64,000 nt of DNA from Prosthecobacter dejongeii (GTDB taxonomy: Bacteria; Verrucomicrobiota; Verrucomicrobiia; Verrucomicrobiales; Verrucomicrobiaceae), in NCBI RefSeq assembly GCF_014203045.1, contig NZ_JACHIF010000008.1, positions 1 through 64,000 on the forward strand, read 5' to 3'. Under the pieces are notes generated by a model, which saw only the letters and a program-made list of their open reading frames with translations, searched no databases and was not told the DNA's origin. Position 1 is the stretch's first letter. Each line of letters opens with the position of its first letter. Below are positions 25,436 to 34,650 of the stretch, piece by piece. Made by a program: the position numbers and the translations under genes.

Positions 25436-26431
25436 ATGCAGAGGGCCAAAGAAGTCACCAAGACCGATACCCTGAGAATGACTTGGAAGTGGCTTACCCG
25501 AAATCGAATCTTCAATCTGCTGTATCAAACGGTGGATAATTGGATTGAAGATGGTGCTCTCATGCTCAGCGCCGCATTGGCCTATTACTCCATTTTTTCC
25601 ATGGCTCCGCTGCTCATCATCGCAGTTAGCATCGCGGGATTGGTGTTTGGGGAAGAGGCTGTGCGTGGGCAGTTGGAGTCTCAACTTCAGAACTATGTGG
25701 GAGACCGCATGGCAAGTTCCGTACAGGGGTTGGTCGAAAGTGCGGCTCGACCTGGGCAAGGTTGGCTGAATGCAGGGACGGGTTTTGTCATCCTTTTGGT
25801 TGGGGCATCCAGCGTCTTTGCTCAGCTTAAAGATGCCTTAAATCTCATCTGGGGAGTGAAGGAGACGAAGTGGAAAGGCGTCATGAATTTCGTCATGACC
25901 CGGTTGCTGAGTTTTGGCATGGTTTTGGTGATCGGTTTTCTCCTCCTTATCTCGCTCGTCCTCAGCACCGCCGTGGCTGCCCTGAGCAAATATGTCAGTT
26001 ATGCCTTTGGGGTGCCTTTAGAGGTGTGGAGCATCTTTGGGGTCATTATATCCTTCCTCCTTGTCACGGTGTTGTTTGCCATCATTTTCAAAATCCTCCC
26101 AGATGTCGCAGTGCTGTGGAAAGACGTCTGGGTAGCGGCCATGCTGACATCTGTGCTGTTTGAGGTGGGTAAACACGGGCTCAGTTATTATCTTGGGCGC
26201 GAGAGTGTGGCCTCCAGTTATGGGGCTGCAGGCTCTCTGGTACTCATGCTACTGTGGGTTTACTACGCTTCCTGCCTGCTACTTTTTGGCGCTGAATTCA
26301 GTCAGGTTTATTCCCGCACCTTGAGCCGCGAAGCTAGTGAGGAACCCGAAGTCACCCCACCGCCCAAGCGCCCCCGTGACCTGGATGCTGAACCCCTGAA
26401 AAAGCATGGAGATCTCCGGCCCCTTGACTAA
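25436..26431 (+). CDS. YihY/BrkB family inner membrane protein
   Basis: 331 residues with six membrane segments. Matches the family through ALMLSAALAYYSIFSMAPLLIIAVSI, LKDALNLIWGVKE, KILPDVAVLWKDVWVAAMLTSVLFEVGKHGLSYYLG and YGAAGSLVLMLLWVYYASCLLLFGAEFSQVY. A hydrophilic, Pro-rich tail of about 35 residues follows. The family is widespread and its biochemical role is not settled, although some members were once thought to be ribonucleases or virulence factors. Divergent from the DUF2238 gene; tRNA-CAU follows. Confidence 0.92.
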   Translation: MQRAKEVTKTDTLRMTWKWLTRNRIFNLLYQTVDNWIEDGALMLSAALAYYSIFSMAPLLIIAVSIAGLVFGEEAVRGQLESQLQNYVGDRMASSVQGLVESAARPGQGWLNAGTGFVILLVGASSVFAQLKDALNLIWGVKETKWKGVMNFVMTRLLSFGMVLVIGFLLLISLVLSTAVAALSKYVSYAFGVPLEVWSIFGVIISFLLVTVLFAIIFKILPDVAVLWKDVWVAAMLTSVLFEVGKHGLSYYLGRESVASSYGAAGSLVLMLLWVYYASCLLLFGAEFSQVYSRTLSREASEEPEVTPPPKRPRDLDAEPLKKHGDLRPLD

Positions 26432-26475
26432 AGCCCAGGAACCGAAGCGAAATATGCCGCACAAAACCTCCCCTG

Positions 26476-26504
26476 TTGCATTTGATTCTGAAACGATCTA
26501 AACA
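26476..26504 (+). promoter_or_regulatory. promoter of tRNA-CAU
   Basis: TTGCAT at 26476-26481, a 17-base spacer and TAAACA at 26499-26504, 15 bases ahead of the mature tRNA. Confidence 0.65.
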
Positions 26505-26518
26505 CCATCTCAATTAAG

Positions 26519-26591
<73 letters not shown>

Positions 26592-26614
26592 CTTCTTGAG
26601 GGGGAGGTTGGTCA

Positions 26615-28249
26615 GTGGATCAACCGAATGCTGGCAGAAAACGTAAATTGCGTCATAGTGGGTTCCACATGGTCAATGGTGTCGTCAGTCTGCGCTGCCC
26701 AGCTTGCACGCGTCCTTTCCTCTCTCTGCCTCAACAAGCAGGGGCCATGGTGACCTGTCCTCACTGTGCGCGCAGTGCGCCCCGGGAATCATACACGGTG
26801 GCATCCAGTGCGGGGACACAGCCGGTGACGAGCTTGCCCATTCAAAGGCGGGTGATCCCGGCGCGTCCGTTGCAATCCATGGCTTTTCCAGGGACTGCAC
26901 CTGCCACTGTCACTCCAGCTTCTCCGGCGCAGCCGCCCGCATGGCCGCGTGCGCCTGAGCAGCCGCCCCTTTTCAGTCCCCAGCAGTCGCTGCTTTTTCC
27001 CCCCGCACCTGCGGCATCTCCAGGGTGGTCGCCACCACCTACGGCGTCGTCTTCACCGTTCGGAGTGGCTAGGTCGCCTGGAGTGGAGGCAACTGCTCAA
27101 GTGCCGACTTTCTTGATGCCGCCAGCGGATGGAGGCCCCTCCACAGCCCCCTCACCATTTCCAGGTTCTTTAGGATTGCCTACAGATGTTCCTCCTACGC
27201 CTTGGGGGCCTGATCCAGGCCCTTCAACAGTCCCATTCTCCCAGATGGTGGCACCTTCGACTCCGCCTGAATACGAGGCAGGGCCTGCCTGGCAGCCGCG
27301 CAGGGATGAGCGCAATGTGCCTCTGGGGCTTTTTTTGGTGCTGATCCTCAGTTTTGGCGGTTGGCTGCTCTGGCAAAATGCGCAGCCGCCTTTGGCGGTG
27401 GAGTTTAAAGCCCCTGAAAAGCCGAATGAGGTGGAGAAGTCAGAGAAGGCACCTGAGGCTGCTCTTAAGCCTCCCCTAGTCCCTCCGCCAGTTCCCGCAC
27501 CTGAGCCGGAGATCCGCCGGGCTGAATTACCCTTGACCCCTGGTCTAGCACCGCCAGTGCGGAATGCGCCACCGCTGGATCTTGTGGCTGCGGGAAAGGC
27601 CAGTGAGCGGCTGCTGAAGCTACTCCTGGAATCGGCCACACTGGAAAAAAGGGCCTCCGCCGTTGCTCAGGGGGATGAGCATCAAGTGGATCTCCAAGAG
27701 TTTTTTGGCAGGGATTCACCGAAGTTGAAGGCGCTGAAGCCTTTTGAAGTCATGCCCCGGACACTGCCTGGGCAGGAGGAAGTACCTTTGTTTCAGGTGA
27801 TGACGGATAAGAATCCCAAAGCGGGCGCTTTAATGCGGTTGGTTCCGCAGGAGGATGGAGGATTTTTGTTGGACTGGCCACTGTTTGCAGAGTCTCACGA
27901 GCACCGTTTAGCCCAGTTTTTGGAGAAGAAATCAGATCAACCGGGTTGGTATCATGTGGTGCTGCGGCGAAGTCATGCGCTGGAGCTATCTGAAGACGTG
28001 CGGTCCGGGCATCTGGTGCTCAACTTGCAAGGCAGTGCGGATGGTTCAGTACAGTGTTTGAGTTTGGTTCCTAGCGAGACGCCTTTGGCGCGATTCCTGG
28101 AAAGAGAAACCGAGTGGGGGAGCCTCTACGTGGCAAGGCTACTTCTTCAGCATCGTTCCTTACCCTCGGGTGAAGCGGCGGTGGTGATCCTGGATTGCGA
28201 GGGGGCTGTCACGGGAGCTGTTTTTCCCAGTGGTGCAGTAAAGCGATAA
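26615..28249 (+). CDS. zinc-ribbon, proline-rich membrane protein of unknown function
   Basis: 544 residues. A zinc-ribbon near the N terminus has paired CPAC and CPHC motifs (residues about 28-52). Then a long Pro/Ala/Ser-rich stretch to about 225, one membrane helix (VPLGLFLVLILSFGGWLLW), a second Pro-rich linker, and an extracytoplasmic domain of about 230 residues with no family that I recognise (YHVVLRRSHALELSEDV, LQGSADGSVQCLSLVPSETPLARFLERE). Start GTG 26615 is supported by GGGGAGG at 26601-26607. It directly precedes rpoN on the same strand, separated by 148 bases. The bipartite zinc-ribbon/anchor/sensor layout suggests an envelope-linked regulator, but this is only inference. Confidence 0.8.
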   Translation: MDQPNAGRKRKLRHSGFHMVNGVVSLRCPACTRPFLSLPQQAGAMVTCPHCARSAPRESYTVASSAGTQPVTSLPIQRRVIPARPLQSMAFPGTAPATVTPASPAQPPAWPRAPEQPPLFSPQQSLLFPPAPAASPGWSPPPTASSSPFGVARSPGVEATAQVPTFLMPPADGGPSTAPSPFPGSLGLPTDVPPTPWGPDPGPSTVPFSQMVAPSTPPEYEAGPAWQPRRDERNVPLGLFLVLILSFGGWLLWQNAQPPLAVEFKAPEKPNEVEKSEKAPEAALKPPLVPPPVPAPEPEIRRAELPLTPGLAPPVRNAPPLDLVAAGKASERLLKLLLESATLEKRASAVAQGDEHQVDLQEFFGRDSPKLKALKPFEVMPRTLPGQEEVPLFQVMTDKNPKAGALMRLVPQEDGGFLLDWPLFAESHEHRLAQFLEKKSDQPGWYHVVLRRSHALELSEDVRSGHLVLNLQGSADGSVQCLSLVPSETPLARFLERETEWGSLYVARLLLQHRSLPSGEAAVVILDCEGAVTGAVFPSGAVKR

Positions 28250-28397
28250 GTCGGAAAGGAGCCGAGGCTGAAAGGAGGCCGATGGTTTTATCGTGCCACT
28301 TTTACTTTTTCTCACGAAATGCCAAGAAAAGTTTCTTTTGGCCCGATCTCTGCTTGATAGTGATGTGCGCCAGTGAAAGGGGTGCCGCCAACCAACC

Positions 28398-29822
28398 ATG
28401 GCAGATCAAGGACTTTACCAAACTCAGACCCAAAAGCTCGCCATCGGACCCCAGATGCAGCAGAGCCTGCAGATTCTGCAGGCCCCGACTCTGGAGCTGA
28501 GGCAGATCATCCAGCAGGAGATTGAGATCAATCCTGTCTTGGAGCTAGAGGCCCCTGAAGTCTCTCTCGATGATGCTGTGCCAGATGATCCTGATGATCG
28601 TGATGGGGGCGATCGAGATGAACTCGATGTCATGTCTCAGATGGATGAAGAGTGGCGTGAATACTGGGCGCAAAGCCGGATGCAGACGACAAATAGGTCT
28701 GCAGAGGATCAAGAGCGCTGGCAATTCCTCATGGACTCCATCGTGGCACCCACCACGCTTCAAGAGCATTTGGTAACGCAATTGCGCACTGCTGAAATTG
28801 CCAATGCCACTTTGGTCACCAATGTCGAATTTCTCATCGGCAGTTTGGATGATCGTGGTTTTTTAAATTCCTCCGTCGAAGACATGAGTTTGCTGCAAGG
28901 CATTCCGATTGATGATCTTCATGCTGCGAAAGCAGTGCTGATGTCTTTTGATCCTGTTGGGGTTGGCTCGGACGACCTTCGGGAATGTTTGATCGTGCAG
29001 CTTGAACGCTTGGGTAAAAAACACAGCCTCGCTCATCGCCTGGTGGAGCAGCACCTGGAAGACTTGGCGAACAAACGCTACCCGATTCTGGCCCGTAAAC
29101 TGGGTGTGCCTTTGGAACAGGTTTCTCGTGCTGCGGATTTCATCAGCACCCTGGATCCACGTCCTGCTTCCCGATTCAATCCCAGCAGCAATAACTATGT
29201 CAGCCCTGACATCATCGTCGAAAGGCAAGGGGGGGACTGGGTGCCTGTGATGAACAATGACGACCTGCCTAGCCTGCGTCTCAGCAATGCTTATAAGGAT
29301 CTGCTGGGGCAAGCCAGCAGCAGTGGTGAGGTGCGCAACTACATCCGCGACAAAATTCGCAGTGGCAAGTTTCTCATCCGCTCCATCCACCAACGTCAGC
29401 AGACGATCCACAAAATCGCCACGCAGATCTTGGCTCATCAGCGGGAGTTTTTGGAGAAGGGCACCAGTTTTTTACGCCCGCTGAATATGGCCCAGGTGGC
29501 GGATGAAGTAGGCGTGCATGAAACGACGGTTAGCCGTGCAATTTCAGGCAAATACATGGCCACACCCTATGGGGTGTTTGAGCTGAAGTTTTTTTTCAGC
29601 CATGGCGTCAAGACTGATTCTGGCGAAGACCTTAGCAACACAAGTGTGAAGAACGCCATCGCCGATCTCATCAAGACCGAGGCCAAAGCCAAGCCTTTGA
29701 GCGATGATAAGTTGGCCAAATTGCTCGATAAACAAGGCATCAAAGTCGCCCGCCGTACCGTCGCCAAATATCGCGAGGCACTGGGCATCTTGCCTAGCCA
29801 CCTGCGAAAATCGTTTTCCTGA
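28398..29822 (+). CDS. rpoN: RNA polymerase sigma-54 factor RpoN
   Basis: 474 residues. Region I has the Gln/Leu-rich activator-interacting start (KLAIGPQMQQSLQILQAPTLELRQIIQQEIEINPVLE), then an acidic region II (PDDPDDRDGGDRDE). Region III has the core-binding and helix-turn-helix parts (RPLNMAQVADEVGVHETTVSRAISGKYM). The RpoN box reads ARRTVAKYREALGI near the C terminus. Sigma-54 drives promoters that need an AAA+ activator, often for nitrogen metabolism. No such activator gene is in this window. It converges on a glutamate dehydrogenase gene, which fits a nitrogen theme, although I found no -24/-12 promoter for that gene. Confidence 0.97.
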   Translation: MADQGLYQTQTQKLAIGPQMQQSLQILQAPTLELRQIIQQEIEINPVLELEAPEVSLDDAVPDDPDDRDGGDRDELDVMSQMDEEWREYWAQSRMQTTNRSAEDQERWQFLMDSIVAPTTLQEHLVTQLRTAEIANATLVTNVEFLIGSLDDRGFLNSSVEDMSLLQGIPIDDLHAAKAVLMSFDPVGVGSDDLRECLIVQLERLGKKHSLAHRLVEQHLEDLANKRYPILARKLGVPLEQVSRAADFISTLDPRPASRFNPSSNNYVSPDIIVERQGGDWVPVMNNDDLPSLRLSNAYKDLLGQASSSGEVRNYIRDKIRSGKFLIRSIHQRQQTIHKIATQILAHQREFLEKGTSFLRPLNMAQVADEVGVHETTVSRAISGKYMATPYGVFELKFFFSHGVKTDSGEDLSNTSVKNAIADLIKTEAKAKPLSDDKLAKLLDKQGIKVARRTVAKYREALGILPSHLRKSFS

Positions 29823-29829
29823 GAAAGAA

Positions 29830-29859
29830 GAACAGACCGAAGAAAATCTCAGTCTGTTC
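29830..29859 (+). terminator. stem between convergent rpoN and dehydrogenase genes
   Basis: GAACAGAC (29830-29837) pairs with GTCTGTTC (29852-29859), loop of 14. It sits in the 55-base gap between converging stop codons, so it could serve both, but there is no T run. Confidence 0.45.
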
Positions 29860-29877
29860 CAACTCGAAAGCTCCGTT

Positions 29878-31140
29878 TTAAGGATAAAGGCCTCGGGTCT
29901 GTTTAGCTTCCCAAACACGCTTGATTCCTAGACTCAGCGCAGCGAATCGCATGGAGACTGCGCGTTTGCGATGCAATTGCAGTGTTTGATTGAAAGCCTG
30001 CTCAAGGATTCGGTAGAGCTTGTCCATGACTTCGCCCTCGCCCCAAAAGAAACTTTGCAGATCCTGCACCCACTCAAAGTAAGAAACAATGACGCCTCCA
30101 CTGTTGCAGAGGATATCTGGGATCAGGAAAATTTCTGGGCGTTGTTCAAGAATCAAATCTGCCTCTGGTGTTGTGGGTCCATTGGCACCCTCAGCCAGGA
30201 TGCGGCATTGAATTTTGCTGGCGTTTTCTCCGGTGATTTGGCGTTCCAGCGCGGCTGGGATGAGAACGTCGCAGGGAATCAATAAGAGCTCGGCATTGCT
30301 TACAGGTTCAGCGCCGGGAAATCCCACCACGCTTTTCGTCTGGGCCACATACGTATTGAGTGCCTGTAAATCCAGTCCGGCTGCATTGTGGATGCCACCG
30401 TAGGCATCACTCACAGCCAGGATTTTGACGCCTTGCTTAGCCAAGGAAGAGGCAGCCACAGAGCCGACGTTTCCGTATCCTTGCACCACGGCTGTGGCAC
30501 CTTCCGCGCGGATGCCAAGGGTATCCATGGCCCGGGAAATGAGGTAGGCGACCCCCCTCCCTGTGGATTCACGTCGGCCTAGAGAACCGCCCAAGCCGAC
30601 GGGTTTACCTGTGACCACACCGGGCACGCAGTGGCCGATCTGGAGGGAATACGTATCCATGATCCAGGCCATGACCTGCTCATTTGTCCCCATATCTGGG
30701 GCGGGTACATCGAGTTGTGGGCCAATGAACGGAATCAGTTCCTGCGTGTAGCGCCGTGTGAGACGCTCAAGTTCACCGATGGAAAGCTGACTCGGGTCAC
30801 AGCAGACGCCTCCTTTGGCTCCACCATACGGCAGCCCCGTCAGAGCACACTTCCAACTCATCCACATGGCTAATGCGGCAACTTCGCCCATGGTGACATC
30901 TGGATGGAAGCGAATGCCCCCTTTGGTAGGGCCGAGGGTCAAATGATGCTGGACACGATATCCAGTAAAGACGGTGGTGGTGCCGTCATCACGCCGAACG
31001 GGGATGGAAACCGTCAGTGCACGGCGTGGCATTTTGAGGCGATCGCGAAGGCTCTCTGGAATTTCGAGAAAGTCGGCTACCAGATCAAATTGATGGCAGG
31101 CCATGTGAAACACAGGTGAGTCGTAAACGGAGGTACTCAT
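29878..31140 (-). CDS. glutamate/leucine-type (Glu/Leu/Phe/Val) dehydrogenase
   Basis: 420-residue amino acid dehydrogenase that interconverts a 2-oxo acid plus ammonia and an L-amino acid with NAD(P)H. Substrate-site patterns: LGPTKGGIRFHPDV, GLPYGGAKGGV with the catalytic Lys, and PAPDMGTNEQVMAWIMDTY. The Rossmann part has VVQGYGNVGSVAA. GANGPTTPEAD and FEWVQDLQSFFW are typical of glutamate dehydrogenases. ATG 31140 gives the family N terminus; upstream in-frame codons to 31236 are spurious. The gene converges on rpoN. Preceding 31141-31236 shows no sigma-54 promoter I would accept. Confidence 0.93.
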   Translation of the reverse strand: MSTSVYDSPVFHMACHQFDLVADFLEIPESLRDRLKMPRRALTVSIPVRRDDGTTTVFTGYRVQHHLTLGPTKGGIRFHPDVTMGEVAALAMWMSWKCALTGLPYGGAKGGVCCDPSQLSIGELERLTRRYTQELIPFIGPQLDVPAPDMGTNEQVMAWIMDTYSLQIGHCVPGVVTGKPVGLGGSLGRRESTGRGVAYLISRAMDTLGIRAEGATAVVQGYGNVGSVAASSLAKQGVKILAVSDAYGGIHNAAGLDLQALNTYVAQTKSVVGFPGAEPVSNAELLLIPCDVLIPAALERQITGENASKIQCRILAEGANGPTTPEADLILEQRPEIFLIPDILCNSGGVIVSYFEWVQDLQSFFWGEGEVMDKLYRILEQAFNQTLQLHRKRAVSMRFAALSLGIKRVWEAKQTRGLYP

Positions 31141-31273
31141 AGCAATGGTTATTAAAGAACGTCTGTGGCGGTTGCCAAGATCATTGATGCATCGTCTTTC
31201 CACAGATCTGCATTGGTCCAGCCTTTCGAAAATCAAGGCCTTTGAGCGGCCTCTTTGACCTCATTCAGACACA

Positions 31274-31306
31274 AAAAATGCGGAGTCTTGACGACTCCGC
31301 ATTTTT
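31274..31306 (-). terminator. bidirectional-type intrinsic terminator
   Basis: AAAAATGCGGAGTC pairs perfectly with GACTCCGCATTTTT over a five-base loop. The A/T flanks give a T run in either direction. On the minus strand it serves the secreted protein gene that ends at 31334. Confidence 0.92.
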
Positions 31307-31333
31307 AAAATTTGAGACTTTCAGGGGGAGAAA

Positions 31334-32617
31334 TCAGTTTCCCCCACTCGCATTATTGGAGTTTTGCGGTCCAGATAAACCCGCCCCGTTCGCACTCGGC
31401 GCACCTATGGTCACACCATTGATGGTGGCCGCCTCACCAGTCTCTGCGGTATCACTCTCACCATTGACGTCCACAGAAGGACCGTTAGCGCCAGGGCCCG
31501 CATCACTGCCGGTCACGGTCACATTCCCGTTGGCATCCACAGTGATGGTCAGATTGATCTGGCCATTTGCTTCCACCGTGGTCACCACGTTACCTTTAGA
31601 ATCCGTGGTGGTTTTGACCGTAACACCCGTGCCGCTGAAGACCACATTGGCCGCACCCGTGATAGAAACAGAGTAAGAGGTAAAAGCAGGTGGGTTGAAG
31701 TCCGGCTCCCAGCGCAGGGCGATGTAGCGGGATTTGATAGCTTTGCCGGGCTTAGCTTTCACAAAACCAGAACCAGAAACGTCTTCAGCCTTGGCCACAG
31801 GCTCGGCAGCGTCGAAAACTGTGGGGTCAAAAGCCAAGCGACCACGCCAGTCTTCTTTCTCAGGAAGGGTATCAAAGGCGTACACAGAGAAACGCACTGG
31901 GCGCGGGGAGTGGACAGAGCCAAACTCATTCAGGGTGCGGACCTGGCCGAGGTCATACACAGCCGTGCGGTATTTCTCATCAGATTCTGGAAACTCCAAC
32001 ACGTTGCTTTTGACGGCATCGTTGCGGGAACCAAAAAGCTCTGGGCTGATGTAAAGAAGGCGACCACCGCCGATGCCTGCGGCAAAGTTAACGGGTGCTC
32101 CAGTGCCGTCGGCATTCTGCGTTACCGTGTAGTTGGCATCCGTGCTTGTGCCGATAGCCTGAAAGCTGCGGATTACACCACCACGGACGAGGTCAAACTG
32201 CATTCTCAAAAAGCGACCTTGAGCTGCCCCGCCATCTAGTTTGATGACGCGATCTGAAGGAGAGAATACTTCGTTGTCCACGGGGCTCCAGGCATTGCCA
32301 TCCGTGCTGGTGGAGAGGGCCACTTTCCCCTCGATGCCATCATTGACAAAAGAAACGCTTTTAACCACAGACTGCTTGGCGAACTTGAGTACTGCTTCGC
32401 TCTTACCTGCCGCGAGGTTCACAGGTTTCACAGGATCTCCCATGAGCAAGGCATTGGCTGGGTTCAGCCCTTTGGAGTCATACACCGTCGTGCCAGCAAG
32501 GATGCCAGCGATACTCACTGGTTTTTCATCCACAGACGGCAGTCGGCTCCATTTAGCCTGGGATTGCAAAGTTAGGGAAGCAAGAGCTACCAGGGTGAAT
32601 AAATGGTGTTTTCTCAT
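31334..32617 (-). CDS. secreted protein with discoidin-like N domain and Gly/Asn-rich tail
   Basis: 427 residues from ATG 32617, which begins a signal peptide (MRKHHLFTLVALASLTLQSQAK). Residues about 30-150 look like a galactose-binding/discoidin-type beta-sandwich (LKFAKQSVVKSVSFVNDGIEGKVALSTSTDGNAWSPV, GRFLRMQFDL). About 190-310 contains RFSVYAFDTLPEKEDW and SRYIALRWEPDF, a second jelly-roll-like half. The tail about 315-427 is Thr/Val/Gly/Asn-rich with evenly spaced DANGNVTVTG-type units and may be disordered or beta-rich. No family firmly recognised. Monocistronic: its own terminator follows. Confidence 0.78.
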   Translation of the reverse strand: MRKHHLFTLVALASLTLQSQAKWSRLPSVDEKPVSIAGILAGTTVYDSKGLNPANALLMGDPVKPVNLAAGKSEAVLKFAKQSVVKSVSFVNDGIEGKVALSTSTDGNAWSPVDNEVFSPSDRVIKLDGGAAQGRFLRMQFDLVRGGVIRSFQAIGTSTDANYTVTQNADGTGAPVNFAAGIGGGRLLYISPELFGSRNDAVKSNVLEFPESDEKYRTAVYDLGQVRTLNEFGSVHSPRPVRFSVYAFDTLPEKEDWRGRLAFDPTVFDAAEPVAKAEDVSGSGFVKAKPGKAIKSRYIALRWEPDFNPPAFTSYSVSITGAANVVFSGTGVTVKTTTDSKGNVVTTVEANGQINLTITVDANGNVTVTGSDAGPGANGPSVDVNGESDTAETGEAATINGVTIGAPSANGAGLSGPQNSNNASGGN

Positions 32618-32787
32618 GATGGGCAATGCTGGGGGGAATCGGTCAAAGCGGCTCAGCGCATTAAACGGACCATGTCTAAAGGGATTTGAATCACAGCGTG
32701 GATAGAGTGTAAACACTTTTTTCGTGAACAATCTAACTCTAAAGAGAATTATATTGCTCCGATTGATTTTTAGATTTTATTAAAAGT

Positions 32788-33423
32788 ATGAATTGTCCGC
32801 ATTGCTCTGCCCCTCTTGCAGTTGATGCAAAAGAGTGTGGGCAATGCCGATTTAGCACCCTGGCCATCCGTTCCATTTTGGGAGCTGAGTGGGTGCGGTT
32901 AGAGCGATTGACCGACCATTTGAGTGTCCTCAGTCTGAAAGAACAGCGGCATGTAGAGATCATTCTCGACGAATTTGAGCGCCGTTTCCCCCAGTGTTTT
33001 TTTGCCGTGTATCTGGGGGCGATGCCTCAAATGATCACGTCGAGAGACTTGGGTTTTTGGTTGATCAACCATGGGGCATTTCACACCCAGCAAATGGCTA
33101 AGCGAAATGACTTTGGTTGTGCATTAGTGATTGATACTCAACGTTCCGTGGCCTCCTTGACTTTAGGGTATGCTTTGGAGGCTCACGTGACAGAAGGGGA
33201 GCTCAACCAGTTGCTTATCCGTGCCCAGGGACCTCTCAGTCGCCACCGTTATGGACTTGGAATCGAACGGATTGTGAATGATTTTGGAAAAAAGCTGAAG
33301 TCCGTCGCAACACGCTCGCTGCCAGGGAATTCTCTGACACCGAACCCGCATGGCCTGGACGGACTCGGATTGCAAACATTAAGAGCGGCGCACCGCCCCG
33401 CAAGGCCGAGCCATAAATCTTAG
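32788..33423 (+). CDS. zinc-ribbon plus TPM-like domain protein
   Basis: 211 residues. N-terminal zinc ribbon with CPHC and CGQC spaced as in small zinc ribbons (residues 3-20). The rest resembles a TPM domain: FERRFPQCFFAVYLGAMP, GFWLINHGAFHT, FGCALVIDTQRSVASLTLGYALEAHV and LLIRAQGPLSRHRYGLGIERI. TPM domains occur in photosystem repair and in periplasmic phosphatase-like proteins, but this copy has no signal peptide, so it seems cytoplasmic. The next gene starts four bases after its stop and carries a related domain. Assignment to TPM is moderate. Confidence 0.7.
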   Translation: MNCPHCSAPLAVDAKECGQCRFSTLAIRSILGAEWVRLERLTDHLSVLSLKEQRHVEIILDEFERRFPQCFFAVYLGAMPQMITSRDLGFWLINHGAFHTQQMAKRNDFGCALVIDTQRSVASLTLGYALEAHVTEGELNQLLIRAQGPLSRHRYGLGIERIVNDFGKKLKSVATRSLPGNSLTPNPHGLDGLGLQTLRAAHRPARPSHKS

Positions 33424-33427
33424 TCGG

Positions 33428-34567
33428 ATGAACTCCTTATTCAAAGTTTTAAATGGCTGGCTGTCAGCAGCCATGGGGGTGGTTTATCTTTTCAATACGA
33501 GTCTTCAGGCCAACCAGGAACCTCCCTTGCCAACATGGGAAAGAGAGGCGGTTGCGCCCCCTCAGGCGACGCCGGGAAGCCAGTTTTCAAACCTACTTCC
33601 CGGAAACACAGGGGGGGACGTCAACGATGGCTTTTTTCTCCAAGATCCAGGCATTCTTAAATCGCCTCCGCTGCTATTGAATGAGGCGGATTTGAATTCG
33701 CATGATTTATCCCTTTTCTTAAAAGGTGGGCTTCTAAATGTACCGAAAGAGGTCACTGCCGCGCATCCCACGCCAAGTCTGGCCCTCCGGGATGTTCCGA
33801 CTTTTGTTCTGGATTCATTGAAAAACTCTCCCGTGAATGAGTATTTGATCAATCCTCAGTCACTTGTCACGGAGATGCCTTTGTTAGATTTAGAACGCTT
33901 GATGCAGTTCCATGCCAGTGAATGTCGCATCCGGCTTTACATTTTGGTGCTGGACCGGGATCAAAAACTTGCATCCATGGCCTCTCTTAATCCGCTCATT
34001 GCGCGGTTGGGGACGGATCGTGAGATCTGTCTCGCTATTTATCCCCTTGGGGAACCCTGGCGTGCGCGATTTATGGTGAGCCCTTTGGTTTCCAAGACGA
34101 GTTCACTGGCCAGTCTGGCGGAGATGGCGCAAGACTGCATTGATGATGCACAGGAGGTTACTGATGCCGAACAGCAGCTACAACGCTTTGCCGTTAGGCT
34201 TTCAACGCGTCTTTTTTGGTTGGAGAAGTCACTCCCAGCCATGGGGTCTGAAGCACTCACAAGCAGGGCTGCTGCACAATTGACCGAGGTCGCTACCTCG
34301 GTCGGCGATGACCCTTCCAGTTCTCTTTTTGCGCTGCCATTTGGTGAAGGACTGGCCGCAGTTGTTGTGACCAGCCTGCTCAGTCTGGCCGCTGTGGTCG
34401 GTCTATTTTTGGCACTACGATTTTGGGTGAGATTTAAGGCGGCACGCAAAATACATCCTATCTGGGTTTTACCTGAAGGGGAGATTCAGCCCCGACTTGG
34501 AGGTGCCTTTTCCGGCGGGGCAGGTGCGGTCATTCAATACCGTCCTCAAACTCCACCTGTGACTTAA
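33428..34567 (+). CDS. secreted/membrane TPM-like protein
   Basis: 379 residues. An N-terminal hydrophobic signal (VLNGWLSAAMGVVYLFNTSLQA) precedes a Pro-rich linker. About 135-250 resembles a TPM domain (LLDLERLMQFHASECRIRLYILVLDRDQKL, EICLAIYPLGEPWRARFMVSPLV). A membrane helix (LAAVVVTSLLSLAAVVGLFLALRFWV) comes next. The tail has GGAFSGGAGAVIQYR, like the Gly-rich ends of TPM proteins. The zinc-ribbon TPM-like gene is four bases upstream, so the pair is surely co-transcribed and may be two halves of one process on either side of the membrane (inference). Start ATG 33428. Confidence 0.72.
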   Translation: MNSLFKVLNGWLSAAMGVVYLFNTSLQANQEPPLPTWEREAVAPPQATPGSQFSNLLPGNTGGDVNDGFFLQDPGILKSPPLLLNEADLNSHDLSLFLKGGLLNVPKEVTAAHPTPSLALRDVPTFVLDSLKNSPVNEYLINPQSLVTEMPLLDLERLMQFHASECRIRLYILVLDRDQKLASMASLNPLIARLGTDREICLAIYPLGEPWRARFMVSPLVSKTSSLASLAEMAQDCIDDAQEVTDAEQQLQRFAVRLSTRLFWLEKSLPAMGSEALTSRAAAQLTEVATSVGDDPSSSLFALPFGEGLAAVVVTSLLSLAAVVGLFLALRFWVRFKAARKIHPIWVLPEGEIQPRLGGAFSGGAGAVIQYRPQTPPVT

Positions 34568-34599
34568 CGCACTGAGCTGTCTCAAGAGCTAAAAACGAA

Positions 34600-34627
34600 A
34601 AAGAGCCGCTGAAAAGCGGCCCTTTTT
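34600..34627 (+). terminator. intrinsic terminator between convergent genes
   Basis: GCCGCT (34605-34610), GAAA loop, AGCGGC (34615-34620), flanked by A and T runs. It can end the TPM-like operon and, read from the other strand, the small metal-binding protein gene. Confidence 0.88.
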
Positions 34628-34650
34628 AAATTGAGAAGATCAGCACTTTC

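Noticed and set aside
31141..31236. Sigma-54 promoter for the glutamate dehydrogenase
   Set aside because: TTGGCA-like and TGCA-like pieces are present but never at the right distance.
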